Source of the DNA: Prevotella sp.
Lineage (GTDB): Bacteria; Bacteroidota; Bacteroidia; Bacteroidales; Bacteroidaceae
Assembly (NCBI GenBank): GCA_016285245.1
Contig: JAEEQH010000019.1
Location: forward strand, 1 to 55,847
Direction of reading: 5' to 3'
Length of the DNA stretch: 55,847 nt
Within the stretch, counting starts at the first letter, position 1; the number at the start of each line of letters is the position of its first letter. Made by a program: the position numbers and the translations under genes. Positions 7,419 through 15,394 of this stretch are shown piece by piece. The notes below the pieces were generated by a model. It saw only the letters and a program-made list of their open reading frames with translations. It ran no database searches and was not told the DNA's origin.

Positions 7419-7931
7419 ATGGACGCACGGGAGTTCAAACAGCGGTTCATGCCTCACCACAGGTTGCTCTACAGGGTGGCTTACCACCTGACGGGCAACG
7501 CACAGGATGCCGAGGACCTGTTGCAGGATCTGTATCTGAAACTGTGGCAGAAGCGCGACGATCTGCCCGACGAGGCCGCTAAGGAGGCCTATCTCGTGAG
7601 CATGATGCGCCACCTTTTCGTGGATCAGCATCGGCTGAAACGCCTGGATGCGTCGGCAGAGCTGAAGAACGCGGACGGGCCACCCGACGAACGGAGCCTG
7701 GACCGCCAGATAGACGCCCGCGACGAAGTCACACAGATGGAAGGACTCATCAACGAGCTGTCTGAGAGAGACGCAAAAGTCATCCGGATGCACCTGATGG
7801 ACGACCGTTCCTACGAAGAGATAGAGCGCGACACAGGCCTCACACAAGGCAATATCCGCATCATTGTGATGCGAACGCGGAAGAAACTAAAAGAACAATT
7901 TATTAGAATCACGAAGACATGGACGAGCTGA
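7419..7931 (+). CDS. ECF-type RNA polymerase sigma-70 factor
   Basis: A 170-residue sigma factor with only regions 2 and 4, as in ECF sigmas. Region 2 spans about 10-75 with DAEDLLQDLYLKLWQ (30-44). Region 4 spans about 110-160 with ELSERDAKVIRMHLMDDRSY and the recognition helix TQGNIRIIVMRTRKKL. It should direct RNA polymerase to ECF promoters such as the candidate at 6754-6782. It begins 35 nt after the first DUF4252 gene and overlaps the next gene by 13 nt, so the two are likely translated together. Confidence 0.92.
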   Translation: MDAREFKQRFMPHHRLLYRVAYHLTGNAQDAEDLLQDLYLKLWQKRDDLPDEAAKEAYLVSMMRHLFVDQHRLKRLDASAELKNADGPPDERSLDRQIDARDEVTQMEGLINELSERDAKVIRMHLMDDRSYEEIERDTGLTQGNIRIIVMRTRKKLKEQFIRITKTWTS

Positions 7932-8332
7932 ATCTGAAAGCATTGGAACAGATACCCATTCCCGAAGGACTGGAAGAGCGCCTCTCGGCTAAGATTGACG
8001 AATGGGAGCAAGAGGAGAAGCAGGCTCGGCACCGCATCCGCCTGCCACGTGCCCTCTGCTATACGGCCATTGCCGCCAGCATCGCCCTCGTCATCGGCGT
8101 GGGGTTCCATCTGCTCAGGCAGGACGAACCAACAAACCTGGCCGAGCAGGACACCTACCAAGACCCCATAAAGGCACGACAGGAGGCCGAGCGCGCACTC
8201 AACCTACTGGCCGTCAACCTGAACAAGGGTATGAGCCATCTGGAGAAGGCCAAAGCCCTGAGCGACAAGACAGAGAAAACAGTTAACGAACAACTTAAGG
8301 TATTGAAACAATATGAAACAGACAATGATTAA
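7919..8332 (+). CDS. Putative anti-sigma factor, single-pass membrane protein
   Basis: A 137-residue protein with a charged cytoplasmic N-terminus (1-45, including ERLSAKIDEWEQEEKQ), one membrane helix (about 46-66, ALCYTAIAASIALVIGVGF) and a C-terminal region of about 70 residues rich in Ala, Glu and Lys that may form a coiled coil. It is encoded immediately after the ECF sigma gene and overlaps it, the usual place for an anti-sigma factor. No zinc-finger (HxxxCxxC) anti-sigma motif is visible, so the role rests on position and topology. It overlaps the second DUF4252 gene by 20 nt. Confidence 0.65.
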   Translation: MDELNLKALEQIPIPEGLEERLSAKIDEWEQEEKQARHRIRLPRALCYTAIAASIALVIGVGFHLLRQDEPTNLAEQDTYQDPIKARQEAERALNLLAVNLNKGMSHLEKAKALSDKTEKTVNEQLKVLKQYETDND

Positions 8333-8783
8333 GGTTCTTCTTTGCTTGGTGGTGGCTCTGAGCTGCCTCACCGCCAATGCCCAGGTGAAGGCCTTCGAGA
8401 AATATGCCGACACGAAGAACGTCACCTACGTTTACATCTCCAAATATATGCTCGGTATGGCTGGCAAGAGCATCACACCGTCGGTGCCTGGCGTCGACAT
8501 CAAGACGCTGGCAGGCAAGCTGACGGGCATCCAAATCATCACCTCCGAGAACAAGACCGCCCAGACGAATCTGAAAAATGACGTCAAAGCCATCATGTCG
8601 AAAGACAACTACGAGTTGCTGATGCAGGTGAATGAGGACGACAGCAAGGTAAATATCTTCCACCACGTAGGCAAGCAGCAGTCGGCCGTCATCATGCTGG
8701 TAGAGGAGGACGACGAAGTGACGGTCATGGTCTTCTCCGGCAAGTTCACACTCGAGGATATCATGAAGATGACGCAGTCCTGA
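8313..8783 (+). CDS. DUF4252 domain protein (second copy)
   Basis: A 156-residue exported protein with a signal peptide (IKVLLCLVVALSCLTANAQ) and the DUF4252 core: FEKYADTKNVTYVYISKYML, a central LTGIQIITSE and a late LVEEDDEVTVMVFSGKF. It is paralogous to the product of 6844-7383 but clearly diverged. ATG 8325 is an alternative start that would shorten the overlap with the previous gene. It closes the cassette of DUF4252, sigma, membrane protein, DUF4252. A convergent gene ends 3 bases away. Confidence 0.82.
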   Translation: MKQTMIKVLLCLVVALSCLTANAQVKAFEKYADTKNVTYVYISKYMLGMAGKSITPSVPGVDIKTLAGKLTGIQIITSENKTAQTNLKNDVKAIMSKDNYELLMQVNEDDSKVNIFHHVGKQQSAVIMLVEEDDEVTVMVFSGKFTLEDIMKMTQS

Positions 8784-8786
8784 TTC

Positions 8787-9914
8787 CTACACCTGATACT
8801 TCTTTTTACGTTCGTGCTTAGCCCGCTGGGGCGTGTTGCCCTGGTGGAAACCGGCACGAATGGTCTTGACGCCGCGGTAGCCGTTCCAGCGCTCGTGGAT
8901 CTTGCGGACGTAGTCGACGGTCTCGGAGCCGCGCATATAGCCGTGTTTCACGACGGGGTCGTTGTAGTACTCAGGTTGGGCAAGTCCCAAGACGTAGGGT
9001 TCTACATCGATCCAGCGGCGGGGGTCGCGGCCGTTCTTCTGTGCCAGGGCCATCGCGTCGCGGATGTGGAAGTGTCCGCCGTTGTAGGCCGCGAGGACGA
9101 ACTTCGTGCGCTCCTGACGGCTGGGTATGTCTCTAAAGGTATGCTCGAGTTCGCCGAGATAGCGGACGGCGGCCGAGATATTCTTCTCGGGGTCGTACAT
9201 ATCAGCACGCGCCAGCCCCAGATGATCGGCGGTTCCGGGCATAATCTGCATGAGGCCCTTGGCACCTGCCCACGACGTCGCCTTGGGGTCGAAGGTGGAC
9301 TCCTGATAGCATTGTGCCGCCAGCAGCCGCCAGTCCCAACGGATGTTCCGAGCGTACTGCACGAACCATTGATCGTATTTGGAGATGATGCCGCCCTGAC
9401 GGTCGAGCATCGGCGAGAAGACACGACGCTTCACGCTGCGCGACGACAGCCGGAAGGCCTCCGCCTTCTTCGCCTCGGCCAACAGCGAGTCCGTGTACCA
9501 GCCCTTCAGCTCCTGGTCGAGCAGGGGTTTCTCGGCGTTCACGGTCAGGGAACCCGGTGTGGGCCACGCAGCAATGTCGATGTCGCCAGACTGCAGTTTC
9601 TCTGCCACCTCAGCCGAGTCGCGGCAGAGGTCGATGCGGAGGCTGACGCCAAGGTGTGAGGCCAGCAGCTGGCAGAGCATATACTGCAGTCCGAGCTTCT
9701 GGCCGCGGTAGTCGTAGCAGGTCAGCGGGCCGCCAATGGTTCCGACGATGAGTTCGCCAGCACCCTGAATCTCAGCCAGGTCGAAGTCCTCGTTGAACTC
9801 CGTCGTATCCTCGAGCACCGATCCCCAGGGAGTGGTGACAGGTTCCTCCTGAACCTTGCGACACCCCGTGACGAAGAGCATCAGAAAGAGCAACAGATAT
9901 GAATATTTTTTCAT
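8787..9914 (-). CDS. MltF-like membrane-bound lytic murein transglycosylase (lipoprotein)
   Basis: A 375-residue lipoprotein: signal LLLFLMLFVTGC with lipid-attachment Cys18, then a periplasmic solute-binding-type domain (about 50-185), then an SLT lysozyme-like domain (about 205-345). The SLT part has AAQCYQESTFDP with the catalytic Glu, SWAGAKGLMQIMPGTA and VLAAYNGG. This is the MltF arrangement: it cleaves peptidoglycan with 1,6-anhydro-MurNAc formation, the N-terminal domain sensing muropeptides. ATG 9914 is set by the lipoprotein signal; the frame extends to 10007 without support. The promoter at 9923-9930 would give a 5' leader of only a few bases. Confidence 0.9.
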   Translation of the reverse strand: MKKYSYLLLFLMLFVTGCRKVQEEPVTTPWGSVLEDTTEFNEDFDLAEIQGAGELIVGTIGGPLTCYDYRGQKLGLQYMLCQLLASHLGVSLRIDLCRDSAEVAEKLQSGDIDIAAWPTPGSLTVNAEKPLLDQELKGWYTDSLLAEAKKAEAFRLSSRSVKRRVFSPMLDRQGGIISKYDQWFVQYARNIRWDWRLLAAQCYQESTFDPKATSWAGAKGLMQIMPGTADHLGLARADMYDPEKNISAAVRYLGELEHTFRDIPSRQERTKFVLAAYNGGHFHIRDAMALAQKNGRDPRRWIDVEPYVLGLAQPEYYNDPVVKHGYMRGSETVDYVRKIHERWNGYRGVKTIRAGFHQGNTPQRAKHERKKKYQV

Positions 9915-9922
9915 TTGCGGCA

Positions 9923-9930
9923 CAAAAGTA
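9923..9930 (-). promoter_or_regulatory. -7 element (TACTTTTG) of the mltF-like gene, near-leaderless
   Basis: A perfect TAnnTTTG on the minus strand. Only 8 nt separate it from the ATG (TGCCGCAA), so with the usual -7 spacing transcription would start within a few bases of the start codon. Confidence 0.6.
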
Positions 9931-9939
9931 CGCATTTTC

Positions 9940-9970
9940 TTGCACATCAGCGAAAATTTGCGTAATTTTG
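9940..9970 (+). promoter_or_regulatory. hisG promoter (TTG, 20 nt, TAATTTTG)
   Basis: A -33 TTG at 9940-9942 and a -7 TAATTTTG at 9963-9970 with a 20-nt spacer, 39 nt before hisG. It lies back to back with the mltF promoter. Confidence 0.7.
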
Positions 9971-10009
9971 TGGCCGTTTTTAAGAATATTAGAGATTTAA
10001 CGAACAAAG

Positions 10010-10861
10010 ATGTTAAGAATAGCAGTACAATCCAAGGGTCGTCTCTTCGACGACACGATGAACTTGCTCAGCGAGGCCGACATTAAAATCAGCGCTACAA
10101 AGCGCACTCTGTTAGTCCAGTCACCCAACTTCCCGCTCGAAGTGCTGTACCTGCGCGATGACGACATCCCGCAGTCGGTGGCATCAGGCGTTGCCGACAT
10201 CGGTGTCGTTGGTGAGAACGAGTTTGTAGAGCGTGGCGAGGATGCCGAGGTCATCTCACGCCTGGGATTCTCGAAGTGCCGGCTGTCGCTGGCCATCCCC
10301 AAGGACATCGACTACAAGGGCGTGGAGTGGTTCCAGGGTAAGAAGATAGCCACGAGCTATCCCGGCATTCTGCGCCGTTTCCTGGACGAGAAGGGCATCG
10401 AAGCCGAGATCCACGTCATCACGGGTAGTGTTGAGATCAGCCCGGGCATTGGTCTGGCCGACGGTATCTTCGACATCGTCAGCAGCGGCTCGACGCTGGT
10501 GAGCAACAACCTGCGCGAGGTGGAGGTTGTGATGAAGAGCGAGGCTCTGCTCATCGGCAACAAGCAGCTCTCAGCCGAGAAGCGTGCCATTCTGGAGCAG
10601 ATGCTCTTCCGCTTCAAGGCCGTCAAGGACGCCGAGGATAAGAAATATGTACGCATGAACGCTCCGAAGACCCGTCTCCAGGAGATTATCGACGTGCTGC
10701 CGGGTCTGAAGAGTCCCACCATCATCCCGCTGGCCGACGAGGAGTGGTGCTCCGTCCACACGGTGCTTGACCAGAAGCAGTTCTGGGAGATTATCGGCAA
10801 GCTGAAGGAGATGGGCGCCCAGGGAATCCTTGTGACGCCGATTGAGAAAATGATTCTGTAA
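10010..10861 (+). CDS. hisG: ATP phosphoribosyltransferase HisG, long form
   Basis: Condenses ATP with phosphoribosyl pyrophosphate in the first and committed step of histidine synthesis. The 283-residue size and a C-terminal domain (about 210-283, ending QGILVTPIEKMIL) mark the long form, which carries its own ACT-like histidine-inhibition domain and needs no HisZ. The catalytic part opens with LRIAVQSKGRL and contains the PRPP-binding segment GLADGIFDIVSSGSTL. It is the first gene of hisG-hisD-hisC, with a consensus promoter directly upstream. Confidence 0.96.
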   Translation: MLRIAVQSKGRLFDDTMNLLSEADIKISATKRTLLVQSPNFPLEVLYLRDDDIPQSVASGVADIGVVGENEFVERGEDAEVISRLGFSKCRLSLAIPKDIDYKGVEWFQGKKIATSYPGILRRFLDEKGIEAEIHVITGSVEISPGIGLADGIFDIVSSGSTLVSNNLREVEVVMKSEALLIGNKQLSAEKRAILEQMLFRFKAVKDAEDKKYVRMNAPKTRLQEIIDVLPGLKSPTIIPLADEEWCSVHTVLDQKQFWEIIGKLKEMGAQGILVTPIEKMIL

Positions 10862-10882
10862 AGTTAAGAGGGAAGAATTAAG

Positions 10883-12169
10883 GTGAACATCATAAAATAT
10901 CCTGAGAGAGAAGACTGGACGAAGATTGTGGAACGTCCCCATATGGACGTCTCGCAGCTGAACGACACGGTGGCCGCCGTGCTGGCCGACATCCGTCAGC
11001 GTGGCGACGAGGCCGTGAAGGGTTACGAGCTGAAGTTCGACCACGTGGACCTGAACGAGCTCGCCGTGAGCGATGCCGAGATGCAGGCCGCCGAGCAACT
11101 GGTAAGCCAGGAGCTGAAGGACGCCATCGTGCTGGCTCACGCAAACATCAAGAAGTTTCACGAGTCGCAGCGCTTCAAGGGCAAGCAGGTAGAAACGCAG
11201 CCCGGCGTCGTCTGCTGGCAGAAAGCCGTTGCCATCGAGAAGGTAGGCCTCTACATACCCGGAGGTACTGCCCCACTCTTCTCTACCGTCCTCATGCTGG
11301 CCACGCCCGCTAAGATTGCCGGATGCCGCGAGATTGTGCTCTGCACGCCTCCTGGCCGCGATGGTAAGGTGAACCCCGCCATTCTGGTGGCCGCCCGTGT
11401 TGCCGGTGTCAGCAAGATTTTCAAGATTGGTGGCGTACAGGCCATCGGCGCTATGGCCTACGGAACCGAGAGTGTACCCAAGGTCTACAAGATATTCGGT
11501 CCCGGTAACCAGTTCGTGATGGCCGCCAAGCAACAGGTGAGCCTGCACGATGTGGCCATCGACATGCCTGCAGGACCGTCGGAGGTGTGCGTCGTGGCCG
11601 ACGATACGTGTAACGTGGAGTTTGTGGCTGCCGACCTGCTGTCGCAGGCTGAGCACGGCATCGACTCACAGGTGTTCCTCATCACCACGTCGCACAAAGT
11701 TATTGACGATGTGCAGCAGGCCGTCAGCCGTCAGCTGGACCTCCTGCCCCGCAAGGAGATAGCACAGAAGACGCTGGAGAACTCGACACTGGTGCTCGTC
11801 AGCAACCTCCAGGAGGCCATCGAGCTGTCGAACGCCTATGCCCCCGAGCACCTCATCCTGCAAACAGAGAACTACATGGAACTGGCCGAACAGGTAGTCA
11901 ATGCCGGTAGCGTCTTCCTCGGACAGTACGCCTGCGAGAGTGCCGGCGACTATGCCAGCGGCACGAACCACACGCTACCCACCCACGGCTATGCCACGGC
12001 GTATAGTGGTGTGAACCTGGACAGCTACCAGCGCAAGGTGACGTTCCAGCATCTGACGGAAGAGGGTGTGCGTAGCATCGGTCACGCCGTCGAGCTGATG
12101 GCTGAGGCCGAGCAGCTGGATGCCCACAAGAACGCGATGACGGTACGCATACACGCAATTAAGCATTGA
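10883..12169 (+). CDS. hisD: Histidinol dehydrogenase HisD
   Basis: Oxidises L-histidinol to L-histidine in two NAD-dependent, zinc-requiring steps. The 428 residues match the family. Visible motifs are the signature stretch ending in MPAGPSEVCVVADD, the zinc-ligand segment LLSQAEHGIDSQ, the catalytic-base segment NAYAPEHLIL and the C-terminal TNHTLPTHGYA. The start is a GTG at 10883, 21 nt after hisG. The last codons (ATT AAG CAT TGA, giving IKH) are part of the TAAGCAT/TGAGCAT array that fills the gap to hisC, so the repeat supplies the stop codon. Confidence 0.96.
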   Translation: MNIIKYPEREDWTKIVERPHMDVSQLNDTVAAVLADIRQRGDEAVKGYELKFDHVDLNELAVSDAEMQAAEQLVSQELKDAIVLAHANIKKFHESQRFKGKQVETQPGVVCWQKAVAIEKVGLYIPGGTAPLFSTVLMLATPAKIAGCREIVLCTPPGRDGKVNPAILVAARVAGVSKIFKIGGVQAIGAMAYGTESVPKVYKIFGPGNQFVMAAKQQVSLHDVAIDMPAGPSEVCVVADDTCNVEFVAADLLSQAEHGIDSQVFLITTSHKVIDDVQQAVSRQLDLLPRKEIAQKTLENSTLVLVSNLQEAIELSNAYAPEHLILQTENYMELAEQVVNAGSVFLGQYACESAGDYASGTNHTLPTHGYATAYSGVNLDSYQRKVTFQHLTEEGVRSIGHAVELMAEAEQLDAHKNAMTVRIHAIKH

Positions 12170-12272
12170 GCATTAAGCATTAAGCATTGAGCATTAAGCA
12201 TTAAGCATTGAGCATTAAGCATTAAGCATTAAGCATTAAGCATTGAGCATTGAGCATTAAGCATTAAGCATT
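12160..12272 (+). repeat. 16 perfect 7-nt units (TAAGCAT or TGAGCAT) between hisD and hisC
   Basis: From 12160 to 12271 the sequence is an uninterrupted run of 16 heptamers, 11 TAAGCAT and 5 TGAGCAT, followed by one T and the hisC ATG. Every unit starts with a stop codon. As 7 is not divisible by 3, stops recur in all three frames every 21 nt. The second unit provides the hisD TGA. Shorter copies occur at 551-577, 1540-1575, 33793-33845 and 45006-45029. Confidence 0.97.
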
Positions 12273-13310
12273 ATGATAAATCTTGAGCAGTTGGTACGAC
12301 CGAACATCTGGTCGCTCGCTCCGTATAGTTCAGCACGCAACGAGTATGCCGGCCGTGAGGCACGTGTGTTCCTCGACGCCAACGAGAATCCGTATAATGC
12401 CCCGTACAACCGTTACCCCGACCCCCTGCAGCTGGAGCTGAAGGCGACGTTGGAGAAGGTGAAGGGTGTGCCCGCCGACTGCATCTTCCTGGGCAACGGC
12501 AGCGACGAGGCCATCGACCTGCCCTACCGTATCTTCTGCGAGCCCGGCGTCGACAACGTGGTGGCCATCGAGCCGACATACGGTATGTACAAGGTCTGTG
12601 CCGACATCAACAACGTAGCGTATCGTCCTGTACTGCTTGACGAAACATTCCAGACAACGGCCGAGAAACTACTGGCCGCCTGCGACGCCCACACGAAGAT
12701 CATCTGGATATGCTCGCCAAACAACCCGTCGGGCAATACCATCAACCGCGCGGAGGTGGAGAAGGTGATCCGTGGGTTCGAGGGCATCGTCATCGTCGAC
12801 GAGGCGTACAGCGACTTCTGTCACGAACAGACATTCCGCAGCCAGCTGAAGGAGTTCCCGAACCTCATCGTGCTGAACACGATGTCGAAGGCATGGGGCT
12901 GTGCCGCCATCCGTCTGGGTATGGCGTTTGCCTCGAAGGAGATTATCGACATATTCAACAAAGTGAAATACCCCTACAACGTGAACCTGCTGACGCAACG
13001 TCAGGCGTTAGAGGCGCTGAAAGATCCGTTCGAGGTCGACAAGTGGGTGCGGATACTGTTGCAGGAGCGCACACGTGTCATCGACGCCTTCCGTATGCTG
13101 CCTATCTGTCAGGAGGTGTTCCCAACGGAGGCCAACTTCTTCCTGGCACGCATGGACGATGCGCAGAAGGCTTACGACTATCTGGTGGACGAGGGAATCA
13201 TCGTTCGCAACCGTTCACGCATCCAGCTCTGCCAGAACTGCCTGCGCGTGACCATCGGAACAAAAACGGAGAACAACACGCTAATTGCTGCTCTCCGCCA
13301 AATGCCGTAG
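12273..13310 (+). CDS. hisC: Histidinol-phosphate aminotransferase HisC
   Basis: A PLP-dependent class I/II aminotransferase making histidinol-phosphate from imidazole-acetol-phosphate and glutamate. It has 345 residues. Recognisable parts are [17 protein letters not shown] at the N-terminus, [18 protein letters not shown], the cofactor Asp/Tyr segment [10 protein letters not shown], and the Schiff-base Lys in [18 protein letters not shown]. It is the last gene of hisG-hisD-hisC and starts one base after the 16-unit heptamer array. A long hairpin follows, shared with convergent nadE. Confidence 0.96.
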   Translation: MINLEQLVRPNIWSLAPYSSARNEYAGREARVFLDANENPYNAPYNRYPDPLQLELKATLEKVKGVPADCIFLGNGSDEAIDLPYRIFCEPGVDNVVAIEPTYGMYKVCADINNVAYRPVLLDETFQTTAEKLLAACDAHTKIIWICSPNNPSGNTINRAEVEKVIRGFEGIVIVDEAYSDFCHEQTFRSQLKEFPNLIVLNTMSKAWGCAAIRLGMAFASKEIIDIFNKVKYPYNVNLLTQRQALEALKDPFEVDKWVRILLQERTRVIDAFRMLPICQEVFPTEANFFLARMDDAQKAYDYLVDEGIIVRNRSRIQLCQNCLRVTIGTKTENNTLIAALRQMP

Positions 13311-13329
13311 ACGTTGCTGAACTAGAACG

Positions 13330-13398
13330 AAAATCTTCAAAAATCTAACACGAATGGCTTTTCGACAGCCACATTTTTGTTAGATTTTTGAAGATTTT
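13330..13398. terminator. Bidirectional terminator between hisC and nadE
   Basis: A perfect 21-nt inverted repeat (13330-13350 with 13378-13398) surrounds a 27-nt centre that itself contains TGGCT/AGCCA. The arms are rich in A and T runs, giving U-tracts on both strands. It lies between convergent stops at 13310 and 13415. Confidence 0.8.
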
Positions 13399-13414
13399 TG
13401 TTTTATCGAAACAA

Positions 13415-15340
13415 TTACTCCAAGTCCTTGAGCCACAGGGTGCTAACAGCATCGCTCGGCATTCGCCAGTCGCCACGCGGTGAAAGGCTGACGGAACCCA
13501 CCTTCGGACCATCGGGCAGGCAGGAGCGTTTGAACTGCTGGTTAAAGAACCGGCGGCAGAAGGTCTGCAGCCACTTCTTGATGACGGCCTCGTCGTAGAC
13601 GCCATCGAAGGCTTTCTTTGCCAGCAGCATAATCTTGGCTGGACGGAAACCATAGCGCAGGAAATAGTAAAGGAAGAAGTCGTGCAGCTCGTAGGGGCCT
13701 ACGAGGTCCTCGGTCTTCTGCCTGATGTCGCCACGCTCGTTTGTTGGGATAAGCTCAGGCGAGATGGGAGTGTCGATGACGTCGAGCAGCGTTGCCTGGA
13801 TAGGTGTGCCTCCGGCGATGCAGTCGGCATAGTAGCGGACGAGGTATTGTATGAGCGTCTTCGGCACGCCGGCATTGACGCCATACATGGACATGTGGTC
13901 GCCGTTGTAGGTGGCCCATCCCAATGCCAGTTCCGAGAGGTCGCCGGTGCCGACGACGATGGCGTTCTCCTTGTTGGCCACGTCCATCAGGATTTGCGTG
14001 CGCTCACGTGCCTGGGAGTTCTCATAGGTCGTATCGTGACGCTCAGGGTCGTGACCGATGTCCTCGAAATGTTGCTTGACGGCCTTGACGATGCTGATCT
14101 CGCGCATCGTGATGCCCAGCTCCTTCATCAGCTTCAAGGCGTTGTCGTGGGTACGGTTGGAGGTTCCGAATCCGGGCATCGTAATGCCGATAACGCCACG
14201 ACGGTCCAGTCCGAGCTTGTCGAACGCCCGAACAGTCACGAGCAGGGCCAGCGTAGAGTCGAGTCCGCCGCTGATGCCGATGACCGCCTTCTGGCCATTG
14301 ATATGGTAGAGGCGCTTGGCGAGTCCAGCCACCTGGATATTGAATATTTCCTCGCAGTCGGCCTTCCTACGCGCTTCCTTGGGCACGAAGGGATGTGGCT
14401 CGACGGCACGTTCCAGGACGAACTCACGATGTTCGACGGGCTTGCAGGAGACATTAACGACGGACTGGCGCATCCGTGCCTGTGCAGTAATGAACGTGGA
14501 GTTCATGCGTCGCTCGGTACGCAGCCGCTCAATGTCAATCTGCTCGGTCTTCAGCAGGGGCTGGAACGAGAACCGGTCGCCCTCGACAAGGAGATGGCCG
14601 TTCTCGAAGATCATGGCGTTGCCGCCGTAGACGACGTCCTGAGTGGACTCTCCGAAGCCACAGCTGGCATAGACATAGCCCGACATCGTGCGTGCACTCT
14701 GCTGTGCGAGCAGAGCCTTCAGATACTCATGCTTACCGATGAGTTCATTGCTTGCAGAGAGATTCAGGATGATATCGGCACCAGCCAGCGACAGCCGGTT
14801 ACTGGGGGGTGTCGGGGCCCATACGTCCTCACAGATCTCGATGCCGAAGTTCACGCCATCGTTGGTGGTGAATATCTGCGGGTCGGGAGTGATGCGTATG
14901 GGACTACCTGCGAGGAAGATTTCCGTTGCGGTCATATCGTGCGCCGAAGCGAACCAGCGTTTCTCGTAAAACTCGCTGTAATTGGGGAGGTAGGTCTTCG
15001 GCACCACGCCAAGCAGCTGTCCGCCCTGAACGACGGCGGCACAGTTGTAGAGCAGTCCACCTACCTGTACGGGCAGTCCTACGATGCTGATGACGTCGAG
15101 CTTACGGGTGAAGTCGAGGAGTGTCAGCAGAGCCTCCTCGGCCTTGTCGATGAGCAGCTGTTCCTTGAACAGGTCCTGACAGGAGTAGCCCGTCAGGCAC
15201 AACTCTGGGAACACCAGTATCTCGACACCCTGTCCTTCGGCCTGTGCTATGAGGCTCTCTACCTGAAGGACGTTGTACTCCGTGTCGGCCACCCTGACGG
15301 CAGGAACCGCTGCGGCCACCTTGATAAATCCGTATTTCAT
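13415..15340 (-). CDS. nadE: Glutamine-dependent NAD+ synthetase NadE
   Basis: Amidates nicotinic acid adenine dinucleotide to NAD+. The 641-residue, two-domain form takes ammonia from glutamine. The N-terminal nitrilase-fold glutaminase (about 1-290) shows the triad as Glu in FPELCLTGYSC, Lys in VPKTYLPNY and Cys in FGIEICEDVW. The synthetase (about 325-641) has the ATP PP-loop GISGGLDSTLALL and the later GTGDLSELALGW and YNGDHMSMYGVNAGVPKT. It ends at the bidirectional terminator. The acetylesterase gene ends 54 nt from its start, on the same strand. Confidence 0.96.
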   Translation of the reverse strand: MKYGFIKVAAAVPAVRVADTEYNVLQVESLIAQAEGQGVEILVFPELCLTGYSCQDLFKEQLLIDKAEEALLTLLDFTRKLDVISIVGLPVQVGGLLYNCAAVVQGGQLLGVVPKTYLPNYSEFYEKRWFASAHDMTATEIFLAGSPIRITPDPQIFTTNDGVNFGIEICEDVWAPTPPSNRLSLAGADIILNLSASNELIGKHEYLKALLAQQSARTMSGYVYASCGFGESTQDVVYGGNAMIFENGHLLVEGDRFSFQPLLKTEQIDIERLRTERRMNSTFITAQARMRQSVVNVSCKPVEHREFVLERAVEPHPFVPKEARRKADCEEIFNIQVAGLAKRLYHINGQKAVIGISGGLDSTLALLVTVRAFDKLGLDRRGVIGITMPGFGTSNRTHDNALKLMKELGITMREISIVKAVKQHFEDIGHDPERHDTTYENSQARERTQILMDVANKENAIVVGTGDLSELALGWATYNGDHMSMYGVNAGVPKTLIQYLVRYYADCIAGGTPIQATLLDVIDTPISPELIPTNERGDIRQKTEDLVGPYELHDFFLYYFLRYGFRPAKIMLLAKKAFDGVYDEAVIKKWLQTFCRRFFNQQFKRSCLPDGPKVGSVSLSPRGDWRMPSDAVSTLWLKDLE

Positions 15341-15394
15341 CGTTTCAGAAAAACACAGTTACACATTATTGTCTTCACGTGCGCGCGAGAGAAA

